DNA from: Prorocentrum cordatum
Lineage: Eukaryota > Sar > Dinophyceae > Prorocentrales > Prorocentraceae
Assembly: GCA_963575745.1 (NCBI GenBank)
Contig: CAUYUJ010013980.1
Span: 232,001-296,000 of the forward strand
Length of the DNA stretch: 64,000 nucleotides
Direction of reading: 5' to 3'
The notes beneath the pieces are model-generated. The model saw nothing but the letters and a program-made list of their open reading frames with translations. It was not told the DNA's origin and searched no databases. Within the stretch, counting starts at the first letter, position 1. Every line of letters begins with the position of its first letter. The position numbers were made by a program, and so were the translations under genes. Below are positions 39,655-50,385 of this stretch, one piece after another.

Positions 39655-39890
39655 ATCTCTTCGGCCAAAAAGTGTCTCGCACCCTGTGATTTATCGATCG
39701 GGATTTCAAAAACACACTTTTGGCCCGATACATCCTCAAGCAATACTTCGCCAGCCCTACGCGACCTCGATGATTATTAGAAGATTGATTCGTTGGCCCT
39801 ACGCAAGTCGAGGGTCGAACCCCAGACCCCCTTACCAACTAAAAGAGAATCCTGGGCCGACGCCCTTCCTGGGGAAAACAAATCTTCAGG
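39655..39890 (+). repeat. Dispersed repeat R7, copy 1
   Basis: Shares TTTATCGAT, TTGGCCCTACGCGACCT, CGCCAGCCC and GAGAATCCTGGGCCGAC-type blocks, in the same order, with 52058-52270. Both copies follow an M67 array. Confidence 0.7.
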
Positions 39891-40560
39891 CGAAGGAGGG
39901 AAGACGGAGGAGCAGAAGCGAGCTGCGAGTTTTTCCCAGAAAGGGTTCCAGTCCAGTCTCTGGTGTCATGTTCGCGTAGGTTCGGCGAATGCGTGCTTCG
40001 ATGAGTAACGGGGTCGAGTGGGGCCAGCGAGTTCATTTGTTGAGGGCGTCTCTAGCGAAACGTGTGTTTTAGCAGCATTTGTTGATGTCTCAGGGGGACG
40101 CTTGTTTTTGTTTGCTGGGAACTTCTCGTGATTATTTGCTGTGACCACCAACTGCCATGACATATTTGAACGGATTTCTGACTCTTCCATGAAGTAGACC
40201 TGGTCGGGCCCATTACCGTAGGAGCTGATTTGCGAGGGTTGCGCATGCGACTTGCACATGCAGGTTGCGCATGCCTGCTCATACTGTGTCTGTGGTACGT
40301 AGTGGCGTTCATCCAGATTGGGTCGTGGACAAGAGGCTCTCGGAGGCTTCTTTGGGTCTCTTGTGAGGCCTCTCGGGGGCCGCTTGGTGGCATTGGCTCT
40401 CATTTCGTGGAGCGTCTTCAGAAAAGAAGACTTCTCTGCTCCAGAGCACCGAACCGACTTCCAGACGATGATCGCGGCTGTCCTGGTCGAAGCCAACAGC
40501 ATTTGGGCTCGAGGGAAACCGACTGGCAGTATTGTACGCTGCAGTGCATCCGCCTCGCTT
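39891..40560. other. Upstream region of the cysteine-rich gene
   Basis: No other gene recognised. There are R4-like steps at 40330-40395 and a repeated TTGCGCATGC at about 40238 and 40265. A TATA or TTTT box cannot be assigned. Confidence 0.35.
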
Positions 40561-40574
40561 AGCCCCGGTTTAGC

Positions 40575-40576
40575 AG
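40575..40576 (+). promoter_or_regulatory. Candidate spliced-leader acceptor AG
   Basis: GGTTTAGCAG ends 13 bases before the ATG at 40590. Dinoflagellate mRNAs receive a leader by trans-splicing at such an AG; the upstream pyrimidine tract is weak. Confidence 0.35.
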
Positions 40577-40589
40577 TATCCATTGAATC

Positions 40590-41850
40590 ATGGCTCTCGG
40601 CAAGCTGGCGTTGAGCGCGCTGGTGGTCTGCTCCGCCGCAGCCCTCGCAGAGGAGGGGACCTGCGCTGCCGAGGACGGCTGCGACGAGGTGGGCCTGGCG
40701 CAGCTGCGCCGCGCGGAGGCGAGGGTCGCTCTGGCGGTGAACGCATCCAGCGAGTGCTCCATCGGCTGCGATCCCCACTCCAACCCGATTGGCCGCTGTC
40801 CTGACTTGTCCGACTGCCCCGCCAGCGGTTGCTGCGACAAGGCGGGTCCGACGCCTTCGCCGACTCCGTCGCCGTCGCCACCTTCGGGCCCCTGCAAGGT
40901 GGGCTGCGATCCCCACTCCAACCCGATTGGCCGCTGTCCTGATTTGTCCGACTGCCCCGCCAGTGGTTGCTGCGACAAGGCGGCCTTGGCGCATGTGCAC
41001 GTGCAAGCGAACGCATCCAGCAAGTGCTCCATCGGCTGCGATCCCCACTCCAACCCGATTGGCCGCTGCCCTGACTTGTCCGACTGCCCCGCCAGTGGTT
41101 GCTGCGACAAGGCGGGTCCGACGCCTGCGCCGACTCCGTCGCCGTCGCCACCTTCGGGCCCCTGCAAGGTGGGCTGCGATCCCCACTCCAACCCGATTGG
41201 CCGCTGCCCTGACTTGTCCGACTGCCCCGCCAGTGGTTGCTGCTGCAAGGCGGCCTTGGCACAGGTGACGTGCAAGCGAACGCATCCAGCAAGTGCTCCA
41301 TCGGCTGCGATCCCCACTCCAACCCGATTGGCCGCTGCCCTGACTTGTCCGACTGCCCGCCAGCGGTTGCTGCGACAAGGCGGGTCCGACGCCTGCGCCG
41401 ACTCCGTCGCCGTCGCCGCCTTCGGGCCCCTGCAAGGTGGGCTGCGATCCCCACTCCAACCCGATTGGCCGCTGCCCTGATTTGTCCGACTGCCCCGCCA
41501 GTGGTTGCTGCGACAAGGCGGCCCTGGCGCAGGTGCGCGTGCAAGCGAACGCATCCAGCAAGTGCTCCATCGGCTGCGATCCCCACTCCAACCCGGTTGG
41601 CCGCTGCCCTGATTTGTCCGACTGCCCCGCCAGTGGTTGCTGCGACAAGGCGGGTCCGACGCCTGCGCCGACTCCCGGGAGTGGGTGCGCCTCGAACTAT
41701 TGTTGCTGGTGGCCTCAACCAGGACAGTGCGGCAGTTGCGGCACCCATTGGAGCAATCGCGTGTACCTCCCGGGCTCGAATTGCCCGGGCTTCAACGAGC
41801 GGTCAGACGCGTATTCGGGTTGCAACAGTCCTGGGACTTGGTGCCGCTAG
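40590..41850 (+). pseudogene. Secreted cysteine-rich tandem-repeat protein, broken by two 1-base deletions
   Basis: ATG 40590 opens a signal peptide (MALGKLALSALVVCSAAALA). Repeated modules follow: GCDPHSNPIGRCPDLSDC, then PASGCCDKA, separated by Pro-Thr-Ser linkers (GPTPAPTPSPSPPSGP) or by ALAQVHVQANASSK. Each module has six cysteines, probably disulfide-bonded. Seven modules are visible at a DNA period of about 130 bp (two modules per about 264 bp). Base 40590 starts frame 3. A deletion near 41266-41270 moves coding to frame 2 and another near 41358 moves it to frame 1, seen by comparing repeat units. The final segment (CASNYCCWWPQPGQCGSCG, then GTWCR, TAG at 41848) is not a repeat. Secretion and disulfide roles are inferred; family not identified. 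The deletions could be assembly errors. Confidence 0.8.
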
Positions 41851-41920
41851 CTTGGCGCGAGAGACCAATCGATTATTCAAGAAGCTGAAGCCATTCCGCC
41901 GACGCCCTGGGAGACGCTCG

Positions 41921-42116
41921 TCGGGGGCGGCAAAGAGGGGGGTGATGACAAGCGGGGGGGTGGATATCATGGCGGGGGCCATGATATATCCCCGGATTTC
42001 ATGGCGCCTCTTTTCATTTCATTACGTCCCTGGCCCCCCCCCCTGGGCCGCGCACATGCCGCTGGCCATTATTTGCGCCCCCCCCTCTAGGACGCCCCCC
42101 TCTTGGCCGCTCCCGA
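41921..42116 (+). mobile_element. MITE family A, copy 3
   Basis: 196 bp, 70 bases after the stop of the cysteine-rich gene. The ends are TCGGGGGCGGC and GGCCGCTCCCGA, with the same perfect ATATCATGGC/GCCATGATAT hairpin as copy 2. Confidence 0.8.
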
Positions 42117-42480
42117 ACTCGACAGACTGCTTGCGAAGGGACATCGCATGACGACGACGGCGTTAAACTGTTGCACTCTCTACTCTCAGCCTCCTAGAGG
42201 GCTGTCAGATGCGACCTTCCGAGCGCAAGCCTGTAGGTGGGCAAGGGGATGAAGGAGGGGGAAAGTATGAGAGGGGTGAGGGATGACAGGGATGGGTGAA
42301 CAGGAGGAGGATGAGGGGGAGGAGGACGACGACGGAGAGGGCACGAGGGGGAGCGGAGTAGAAGGAGGAGGAAGATGAAGACTTATTTGCTTATCCCTTT
42401 TTTTATTTCGGTCTTTTCAACATTTATATTTTCTTTATGATCTTCTTCTCTTATCTTTTTCTTTCTATTGTGTCTTACGG
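42117..42480. other. Noncoding, no gene recognised
   Basis: GGA/GGGGA-rich to 42380, then an AT-rich stretch to 42480. Confidence 0.4.
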
Positions 42481-42483
42481 GTG

Positions 42484-42682
42484 ATTAAAGGAGGAAGAAG
42501 TAGGAGGCGGAGGAGGAGGAGGAGGAGGATGGAGGGAGGAGGAGGAGGGGAGGAGGAAGAGGAGGTGCAGGAGGAGGAGGAGGAGGAGGGGGAGGAGGAG
42601 GAGGAAGAGGAGGATGAGGAGGAGGAGGAGCAGGAGGAGGAGGACGGGGAGGAGGAGGAGGAGGAGGAGGAGGAGGAGGACC
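42484..42682 (+). repeat. GGA-type repeat
   Basis: AGGAGG/GGAGGA with GCA and GAA interruptions. Confidence 0.9.
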
Positions 42683-43262
42683 AGTGTAAACCCAAAAACC
42701 ATCAACGATGGTGGAATAAACCCTCCCGCCAAACTTCCTCTTCATAGGTCCCTACAACGGGTCATTTCCACTGAGGGAACTGCCTCTTTAGAAAACAACC
42801 GTTTGAAGACACTGAAGCGTGCGAACTCTTTGTTCTTGGGTTTCATCGCCACGGATCACCTTGAGTGTTGCGCCATGACGATCCAGAATCGTATCAAAAC
42901 GCCATTTCTGGAACTTCGACACCGCGAGCCAATATAATTCTTGCACCCTCATAATCCTGAATCCTTCCACACCACCATTTCTGGTATTCTGATCATGGGA
43001 ATCCGTAGAACCCTTACACCTTTGAGTACGGAATGCGTGCGGCGCTAAGGCGACAGCAGTATTTTGAAAAGGAATCGCCCTCAATATGTGAACTTCTTTC
43101 ACATTTTCAAAACGAATGTGCGCGGCGCGTAGGCGAGAGCTACCTGTTGAAGACCATCCGCCCTCCATCTGTAAAACTGCTGTTATTTTTAAGCTTCAGG
43201 GTCATAACTAGTGAGGAAGTCTCAGGCAACACACCCAGCCTGCTCTAAAAACTGGCCTCGGG
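42683..43262. other. Low-GC unique stretch; possible minus-strand remnant
   Basis: Base composition is markedly less GC-rich than the surroundings. A minus-strand frame (43168-42788, 126 codons) reads as ordinary protein, for example QELYWLAVSKFQKWRFDT, but has no recognised family. Two short near-repeats, GAATGCGTGCGGCGCTAAGG and GAATGTGCGCGGCGCGTAGG, lie at about 43030 and 43112. Confidence 0.3.
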
Positions 43263-43326
43263 GTGCGACAGGGGAAACTTATTTATAAGGAAAAGGAACA
43301 GAGGAGAAGGAGAACGAGGAGGAGGA

Positions 43327-43366
43327 TGGGGATGATGATGATGATGATGATGACGATGATGCTGCT

Positions 43367-43418
<52 letters not shown>

Positions 43419-44236
43419 CGGGTGATTATGATGATGGTGCGGCTGACTATGATTATGATGATGATGACACCGGCGAAGACGATGATGATGCTCACGACGA
43501 TGATAATCACGATGCGGATCCCGCTGGTGACGTTTATACTACTGATGCTGCTGATGATGATGGTTTGGAGGAGGAGGGTGAGGAGGAGGAGGACGAGGAA
43601 GAGGGATAGGACTATGAGGAGGAGGAGGAGGAGGAGGAAAACCACGGTGACGAAAAAGAGGATGATGAGGAGGATGAGGAGATGGAGAATGTGGAGGAGG
43701 ACGGGTGATGATGACGACGATGATGATGTTGATGAGGGTGATGATGGTGATGCTGCTGATGCTGATTATGATGCTGATGCTGGCGCGGATGATAATGCTG
43801 ATGATGCTGATGATGCTGATGATGATGATGCTGATGACAACGATGAGGATGTTGATGAGGATAATGATGGTGATGCTACTTGTGCTGATGCTGATGCTGG
43901 CGCGGATGAGGATTGTGGTGATGATGATGGTTATGTTGAGGATGCTGATGTTGATGATGATGGGGATGATGATGATAATGATGATGATGCTGCTAATGAT
44001 GATGGTGGTAAGGATGTCGACGATGATGATGCTGATGATGCTGTTGGTTATGACGATGATGCTGATGATGATGCTGATCATGATTACGATGATGACGACA
44101 CTCATAATGAATATGAAGTTGAGGATGAGGATGAGGATGAGGACGAGGATGGTGATGATGATGATGATGGTGATGAGGATGAAGATGAGGATGAGGATGG
44201 GGATGATGATGAGGATGATGATGCTGATGATGCTGC

Positions 44237-44286
<50 letters not shown>

Positions 44287-44355
44287 TTGGTGATGGTGAT
44301 GGTGATGGTGATGGTGATGAGGATTCTGAGGATTATGAGGATGAGAGGGGGGAGG
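43327..44355 (+). repeat. Degenerate GAT trinucleotide repeat, about 1.0 kb
   Basis: Same type and orientation as 9605-10550. Frame 3 stays open (43263-44741) as an Asp-rich translation, but all frames reflect the period-3 repeat. Confidence 0.9.
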
Positions 44356-44399
44356 ATGATGCGGATGATGTGGAGGAGGATGGGAGGAGGAGGACGACG

Positions 44400-44760
44400 A
44401 CGACGAGGCCTTTTGGGAGTCTCGTGGGGTCTGTTACTTGCTTTTCGGTGGTTCCCTTGAGGCCTCCAGGGTGGCGCCTGGGATCCTTTTGGAGGCTCTT
44501 TGGGGGCCTCTTGGGCCCCCCCGGGGGCTGCGTGGGGGCGTGTTGGGGGTCTTTCGGGCCATCTTGTGGGGGAGGGCTCCCTGAGACCCTTCGTGTTCCT
44601 CCTTGTGCCCCTCTTGGGGCCCCCTCCTTGGGGGCCTCTTGGGCCGTCTTGGGGGGCTCTCGGGGTTTCAAGGGGCCCTCTGGGGCCGTCTGTGGGTTCT
44701 TTGGGGGCCTCTTGGGCCGTCCTGGGTCGCCCAGGGTCTAGGGGGCTTCTCGGCTCGTCT
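44400..44760 (+). repeat. R4 repeat block, plus orientation
   Basis: CTCTTGGGCCGTCTTGGGGG and GGGGGCCTCTTGGGCC units. Confidence 0.75.
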
Positions 44761-45175
44761 TTCGGCTTTCATACGCCACAAATCACAAGACAGCTCGCCG
44801 CTTGGGCCCCATTGCCAGCCCAAGCGGCGAGCATATGTCGGGCGTAGCCCCGCGCGCGTTGTGACGTCCAGCCAGTCTGGGCCCTTTCGGTGCGGTCGTC
44901 GTCGCCTTTGGCGTCGTCGTTGTGGCGGTGGTCGTCGTCTTCGCCGCCTTTGCCGCCGCCGCCGTCGTCGCCGTCGTCGTCGTGGTCTTCGTCGTGATCG
45001 TCCCCTTCCTGCACCTCCCTGTCGTCCACCTCGTCTTCATTGTCGCCGTCGTCCTCCTCCTGGCCGTCGTCCTCGGCCTCCTCCTCCTCCTCCTCCTGCC
45101 TCCTCCCCCCCGTCGTCCTCGTGCCCCTCCCCGCCCGATCTAGCTGCGCCAGAGGCTGCGCGCCCTCCCGTCGAG
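44761..45175. other. CGTCGTCGT-rich and CTC-rich low-complexity stretch
   Basis: 44890-45060 is rich in GTCGTC/GCC triplets, then CTCCTC to about 45105. A short inverted repeat (CAGCTCGCCGCTTGGGCCC versus GGGCCC/CAAGCGGCGAGC) lies at about 44793-44831. No gene called. Confidence 0.5.
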
Positions 45176-45219
45176 AGTGACGCGGCCGCCCATCGGACGC
45201 GCCATAAGTTTTGAGCGCT

Positions 45220-45605
45220 CAGCCACTGGTTGCGCCAGCAGGTTGCGCCCCCGGCCGCCGAGAAACACGCGGCCTCCCATTGGTTGCGCCACAGGTTGCG
45301 CCTCGGCCGCCGAGAGTAAACAGTCCCCCTATTGGCTGCGCCAGTTGGTTGCGCCCCCGGCCGCCGAGAAGAACTCGGCCTCCCATCGGTTGCGCCGCAG
45401 GTTGCGCCTCGGCCGCCGAGAGTAAAACGTCCTCTCCTCCTATTGGCTGCGCCATAGGTGGCCCCCCCGGCCGCCGAGAAAAAAACACGGCCTCCCATTG
45501 GTTGCGCCACAGGTTGCGCCCTCCGCCGCCGAAAATGAGACGTCCTCCGAGCGGTTGCGCCACAGGTTGCTCCCTCGGCCGCCGAGCATAAAACGTCCTC
45601 CGAGC
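45220..45605 (+). repeat. Higher-order minisatellite with two alternating unit types
   Basis: Seven (T/C)CGCCGCCGA(G/A) or CGGCCGCCGAGA boxes occur every 50-60 bases. Type A units continue CACGGCCTCCCATTGG, and type B units continue GTAAAACGTCC...CTATTGGC. Both contain GGTTGCGCC. The alternation gives a superperiod of about 110 bp. Confidence 0.85.
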
Positions 45606-46009
45606 AGGTGCGACCAGACAGTCAATTCAGCTCAGTCAGTTCGGTCCGTTCAGTCAGTTCAGTCAGGTACCTCGCCGCCGCCAAATTCGGGGCGCGCCCG
45701 AAATATGATATGATCGACCGTGCGAACCCGGGAAGAGATATATAGAAATGTAAGGCACGGCAGCGCTTCAAGAACACCTGGTTGGGCAACGGGCAAAACC
45801 AATGCAGAATGTATCGATCTTGCTGCGCCGTGCCGAAGGCTATGCTGCGCTGCGCCGTGCTGAATTGCGATGTGCCATGCCGCGATTGTGTTCCATAGCG
45901 TAGTGGATCGAGTTCTCCTTTTGCATCCGAGTCCTGACCGATCTGATCTGGATCTTAAGCTCGAGCTGCTTGGGCGCATAGTAGCTGCCCCAGCGCTAAT
46001 TGACAGGGG
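45606..46009. other. Noncoding, no gene recognised
   Basis: Short CAGTCAGTTCGGTC-type repeats (45622-45668), then unique sequence. Bases 45828-45870 resemble 46218-46262 (CCGTGCCGA(A/G)GGCT). Confidence 0.35.
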
Positions 46010-46200
46010 GACATGCTAGGAGGACGCGCCGCGGAACGTCCCAAAGGACGCGCCAGGCGACGTGCCCGGGGACGTGCCATGGGGACGCACCGCGGGACGT
46101 GCCAAGGGGACGCGCTACAAAACGTGCCAATGGACGCGCCGCGGGACGTGCGCCACGGGACACGCCACGGAACGTGCCAGGGAACGCGCCAGGACGCAAT
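46010..46200 (+). repeat. Tandem repeat, unit about 16 bp
   Basis: GGGACGTGCCA and GGGGACGCGCC-type units alternate about twelve times. Confidence 0.85.
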
Positions 46201-46329
46201 GTTGAGGGTATCGACCTCGATGTACCGTGCCGAGGGCTGTGCTGTGCCTGGGCGGTGCTGAAGGGCGCTGCGCCATGCTTCCTTGTGTTCCCTGATGTCT
46301 CCTGGAGCCTCCTGGGACCTCGTGGGGCG

Positions 46330-46663
46330 GAGCGTTAGGAACCGATGTGTTTTTGCACTTCTCCCGCCCAGGGGTGTTAGGGACCCATGTGTTTTCGCGC
46401 TTGTCCCGCCCTTGGGCGTTAGGAACCAATGTGTTTTCACGCTTCTCCCGCCCCGGGGCGTTAAGGACCCATGTTTGTTCACGTTTATCCCGCCCTGGGG
46501 GGCGTTAAGAATTCATTCGTTTTCACGCTTGTCCCGCCCGTGGGCGTTAGCCATCCCGTCGTTTTCACGCTTGTTCCGCCCCAAGGCGTTAGGAACCCAT
46601 TCTTCTCCCGCCATGGGACGTTGGGGGCCCATGCGTTTTCACGTTTCCCCAGCCCTGGGGCGG
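46330..46663 (+). repeat. Minisatellite, 8 units of about 43 bp
   Basis: The consensus is GCGTTAGGAACCCATGTG, then TTTTCACGCTT, then (C/G)TCCCGCCC. GTTAGGAAC-type starts lie at about 46334, 46376, 46419, 46461, 46505, 46548, 46588 and 46621. It abuts an M67 unit with no spacer. Confidence 0.9.
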
Positions 46664-46853
46664 ACAACCATGTTAGATATCCCCCTGGGTGGCCTGAGCA
46701 TGTAAAAACACATGGTTTCTGCTCGGGGCAACCATGTTAGATGCCCCCCTTCGTGGCCTGGATACGCTGAATTCGCGCTCCCGCTCGAGACATCCTCGCA
46801 ATGGCTTCCCTGGGCAGGCTCCCAAAGCGCCACCCCTGTCCTGAGCAAGAAAA
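46664..46853 (+). repeat. Minisatellite M67, array 2 with conserved tail
   Basis: Two M67 units, then a tail (GAATTCGCGCTCCCGCTCGA, then CATCCTCGCAATGGCTTCCC) found again at 51588-51660. Confidence 0.85.
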
Positions 46854-46855
46854 TA

Positions 46856-46982
46856 TATTATTATTGTTATTGTTATTGCTGCTACTACTTTTACTATTAC
46901 TATTATTATTGTTCTCCTTCTTCTTCTTATTATTATTGTTATTATTATTATTGTTGTTATTATTATTATTTGTTTACTATTT
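46856..46982 (+). repeat. ATT/GTT microsatellite
   Basis: TATTATTGTTATT mixtures. Confidence 0.9.
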
Positions 46983-47133
46983 GTAGCGTGTGTATACATA
47001 TGTTTATTTGGTAGCCCCCCCCCCTGTGATCATACATTTCGTCGTCGTCGTCGTCCTCCTCCTCCTCCTTCTCCTCATCTCGGGGGAGAGGAGTAGGGGG
47101 GGAGGAGTAAGCGGAAGAGACGGAGGAGGGTGT

Positions 47134-47720
47134 CCGCAGGGACCGAACGGGAGACAGAAAAACAGGAAAAACATGACAAGTAGGAAACAACCTTTGTTTT
47201 CACAGGGAGAAAAAAAAGGAACTCAATTCCCCCTTCGAGGGCGGGGAGGAGGAAAAAAGGAACACAAACACCTTTCCTCCGTCTCCTCGAGAAAGAGGAA
47301 AGAACTTCGCCTCAGAGGGCGGGGAGGGTGGAAAAAGGAAAAAACCGCCCTGCCTTTTGTCTGTTTTCTCCATTTGGGGAGACGGGGGGGGGGGGAGGAA
47401 AGGGGAGTTGGGTAGGCTGAGGAGACGGAGGAAGGTGTTTTTTGTGTTTCCTCCTCCCCGCCTTCAGAGGCGGAGTTTTTTTTTCGTGTGAAAACACAGT
47501 TTTTTTTCGTATGATTCTTTTTTTCATGTTTTTCGCTCTCCCGTTCGGCCTCAAGGGGTGTCCCCGCCGCCCCAGGGGGGGGGGGGGGCGAACGGGAGAG
47601 CGAAAACCAGAGAAAAAACATAAAAATATGACAACACCTGTGTTCCCACATGGAAAAATAGGGAAACAACTCCGCCTCCGAGGGCGGGGAGGAGGAACAG
47701 AAGGAAAAGGCACATTCCTC
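47134..47720. repeat. Triplicated foldback repeat R8
   Basis: Three copies of a unit of about 125 bp occur: plus at 47134-47270, minus at 47430-47555, plus at 47585-47720. Landmarks are CGAACGGGAGA, AAAAACAT, and CCGCCT(C/T)(C/A)GAGGGCGGGGAGG. The second and third form an imperfect palindrome centred near 47570 over a C/G-rich loop. Confidence 0.75.
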
Positions 47721-47759
47721 CGTCTCCTCCGCCTGGCCGACGCCGGGACGCTTCGGTAA

Positions 47760-48300
47760 CGCCCGGGGCGGGGGAGGCCAGATGTCCGGCGGGGCCGGCG
47801 GGTGGCGGGCAGGGGGGGGGGGGGGAGGCGGAATAGGCAGGGGGGGGGGGGCGCGAGAAGAGAAGAACAATGGTGGAGGCGGCGAAGGTGAGAAGGGAGG
47901 GGCGTCGTGTGGGAGTGGGTGTGGGTGCGGAGGAGGGTTGGAGTGGATGGGAGTGGGGGGGGGGGCAGGGGAGGGATGGGAGGAGTGGGGGGGCGGGTAG
48001 GTAGGAGCGGTGTGGGGGATGTTTGTGGGGGGGGGGGGACGGCGGAAGTGCTGAGCGGGGGAGGGCGGGGTGAAAGGCCAGAGGGGCCTGGGAGGGTTGG
48101 ACACGGGGCGGGGTGAGCGGGTGGGGGGGGGGGGTGTGGGTGGTGGGGGTGGTCGCCCGGGGGCGGGGGGGGGGACAGGGGTGGGGAGGTAGGGTGGGCT
48201 GGTGGAAGGCCGCGAGGGGGGAGGGAGGTTGGGGGCCTTCCCGGCGGTGGGGTCACAGTGGGCGGAGGTGGTCATGCGGAGGATGTGGTGTAGGGCGAGG
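47760..48300 (+). repeat. G-rich low-complexity stretch
   Basis: Many runs of 7-13 G separated by GTGTG, GGAG and GAGGGT steps. G-quadruplex formation is plausible on the + strand. Confidence 0.7.
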
Positions 48301-48309
48301 ACTGGCGGG

Positions 48310-48760
48310 TTGGTTTGTTATTTTTTCTTCTTTTTTTTTTTTCTTTTTACTTCGTTTATTATTATCCCCCCCCTTTCTCTTTTCCACCTTCCCTTCCTTT
48401 TTTTTGTTTCTTCTTCTTTTATTCTTTTTTATTAATTTATTTGTTATTTTTTTTTCTTGTTCTTAATTTTTCATTTTTATTTTAGTTTTTTTTCTTTTTT
48501 TTTTTTTTCCCTTTTTTTTTTTTTGTTTTCCTTATTTTTTCTTTTTTTTTTCTTTTTATTTTGTTCTTCTTGACTCTCTCTCTCTCTCTATATATATATC
48601 CTCCCTCTCTTGACTCTCTCTCTCTCTCTCTCTCCTCCTCTCCGCTCCCTTTCTCACTCTCTCTCCTCCTCCCTCTCCTCCACCCTCTGTCTCTCTCCTC
48701 TCTCTCTTAACACTCTCTCTCTCTCTCTCCCCTCCTCCTCCTCTCCTCTCCTCCCATTCT
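48310..48760 (+). repeat. T-rich then CT microsatellite
   Basis: T runs and TTTTC steps to about 48565, then CTCTCT/CTCC to 48760. Confidence 0.9.
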
Positions 48761-48875
48761 ATGTACCCCGCCCCGCCTCAAAAGGAATCGATATGTAAAT
48801 CCGCTTCCCCCGTGTCCACCTCCGCCTCCTTCTCTTCCTCCTCCTCATCATCTTTCTCCTCCTACTCCACACAAG

Positions 48876-50385
48876 GAATACATGTGGAGGCCCCTCCACA
48901 TAAGGGGTCGAAATGTGAAGGGCCTCCAACAGAAGGAATCAAATTGTACAGGCCCCTTCACATACGGAGCTCATCTATGAAGGGCCCTCCCACATAAGGA
49001 TTCAACGTGTTGGAGGCCACTCCACACAATATATCAAGATGGAGACCCCTTGCACATAAGGAATCAGTATGCGGCGGTCCCTCCACAGACAAACTAAATA
49101 TGTGGAGGCCCCTCCACATAATGAGTCTATATTCGAAGGCCCATCCACATAAGAAATCCATGGGGAGACCCCTTTGACCTAAGAAATGAATATGTGGAAG
49201 TCCTTCCACAGACGAAATCAACATGTGGAGGTCCCTTCCACAAGAGGAATCAATATGCGCGAGGCCCCTTGCACATGGGGAAAAATATCGGGGAGGCCCC
49301 TTCCACAAAAGGAAACAAACTCATCTTTCTCCTCCTCATCTTTCTCCTCCTACTCCTTCTGCTCCTCCTTATCCTCAACCCCTGCGCCAGAGCGGGAGGA
49401 GGAGGAGGGGGAGGAGCAGGAGGAGGAGGAGGAGGAGGAGGAGGAAAGGGAAATCACCCGCCGCAAAAGAACTCAATTGGTGGAGGTCCCTCCACAGACG
49501 GAATCAACATGTGGAGGCCCCTCAACTTAAGGAATCGATACTTTGAAGGCCCATCCACATAAGGAATCAATATGTGCAGACCCCTTCCAACATAAGGAAT
49601 CAACAAGTGGGAGGACCCTCCACAAAAAGAAATCAATATGGAGACCCCTTGCACATAGGGAATCAATATGTGGAGGTCCCTCCACAGACGGAATCAACAT
49701 GTGGAGGTCCCTTCCACATAAGGAATCAATATGTGGAGGATCCCCCACAAAAGGAATCAATCCAATCTTTCTCCTCCTCATCTTTCTCCTCCTACTTCTG
49801 ATCCTTCTTCTCCTCAACCCCTGCGCCGGAGTGAGAGAAGGAGGGGGAGGAGGAGCAGAAGGAGGAGGAGGAAAAGGAGATCGCCCGCCACAGAACGAAT
49901 CAATATGTGGAGTTCCCTCCACAGACGGACTCAATATGTGGAGGCCCCTCCACATAAGGAGTCGATATTAAAAGGCCCATCCACATAAGAAATCCATATG
50001 TGCAGGCCCTTTCACATAAGGAATCATTATGTGAAGGCCCCTTCCACATAAGGAATGAACAAGTGGGAGGCCCCTCCACATAAGAAATCAATATGGAGAT
50101 CCTTGCTCATAAGGAATCAACATGTGGAGGTCCCTCCACAGACGGAATCAACATGTGGAGATCCCTTCCACATAAGAAAACACTATGTGGAGGATCCCCC
50201 ACAAGAGGAATCAGGCCCTTTCCACATAAGGATTCAACGAGTGGGAGGCCCCTCCACACAAGATATCATTATGGAGGCCCCTTGCACATATGGAATCATT
50301 ATGTGGAGGTCCCTCCACAAATGGAATCAATCTGTGGAGGCCCCTACACATAAGGAGTCGATGTTTGAAGGCCCTTGGAACGACG
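48876..50385 (+). repeat. Satellite of about 38-bp hairpin units in a higher-order arrangement
   Basis: Units have the form AAGGAATCAATATG, then TGGAGG(C/T)CCCTCCACA, so each can fold as TGTGGAGG/CCTCCACA. Roughly 30 units lie in three blocks (about 48876-49318, 49480-49765, 49893-50385). The blocks are separated by two related spacers (49319-49479, 49766-49892) of CTCCTC, the conserved AACCCCTGCGCC(A/G)GAG, then GGAGGAGG. The higher-order period is about 440-450 bp. Confidence 0.9.

Noticed and set aside
39790-39865. tRNA-like A-box and B-box on the minus strand (TTAGTTGGTAAGG and GGGGTTCGACCC)
   Set aside because: The boxes are almost adjacent, with no anticodon arm and no acceptor stem; the partner copy at 52140-52230 lacks the B-box. 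At most a SINE remnant.
43263-44741. 492-codon Asp-rich frame
   Set aside because: Most of it is the degenerate GAT repeat and its end is R4 repeat. Substitutions are not concentrated at third codon positions by eye.
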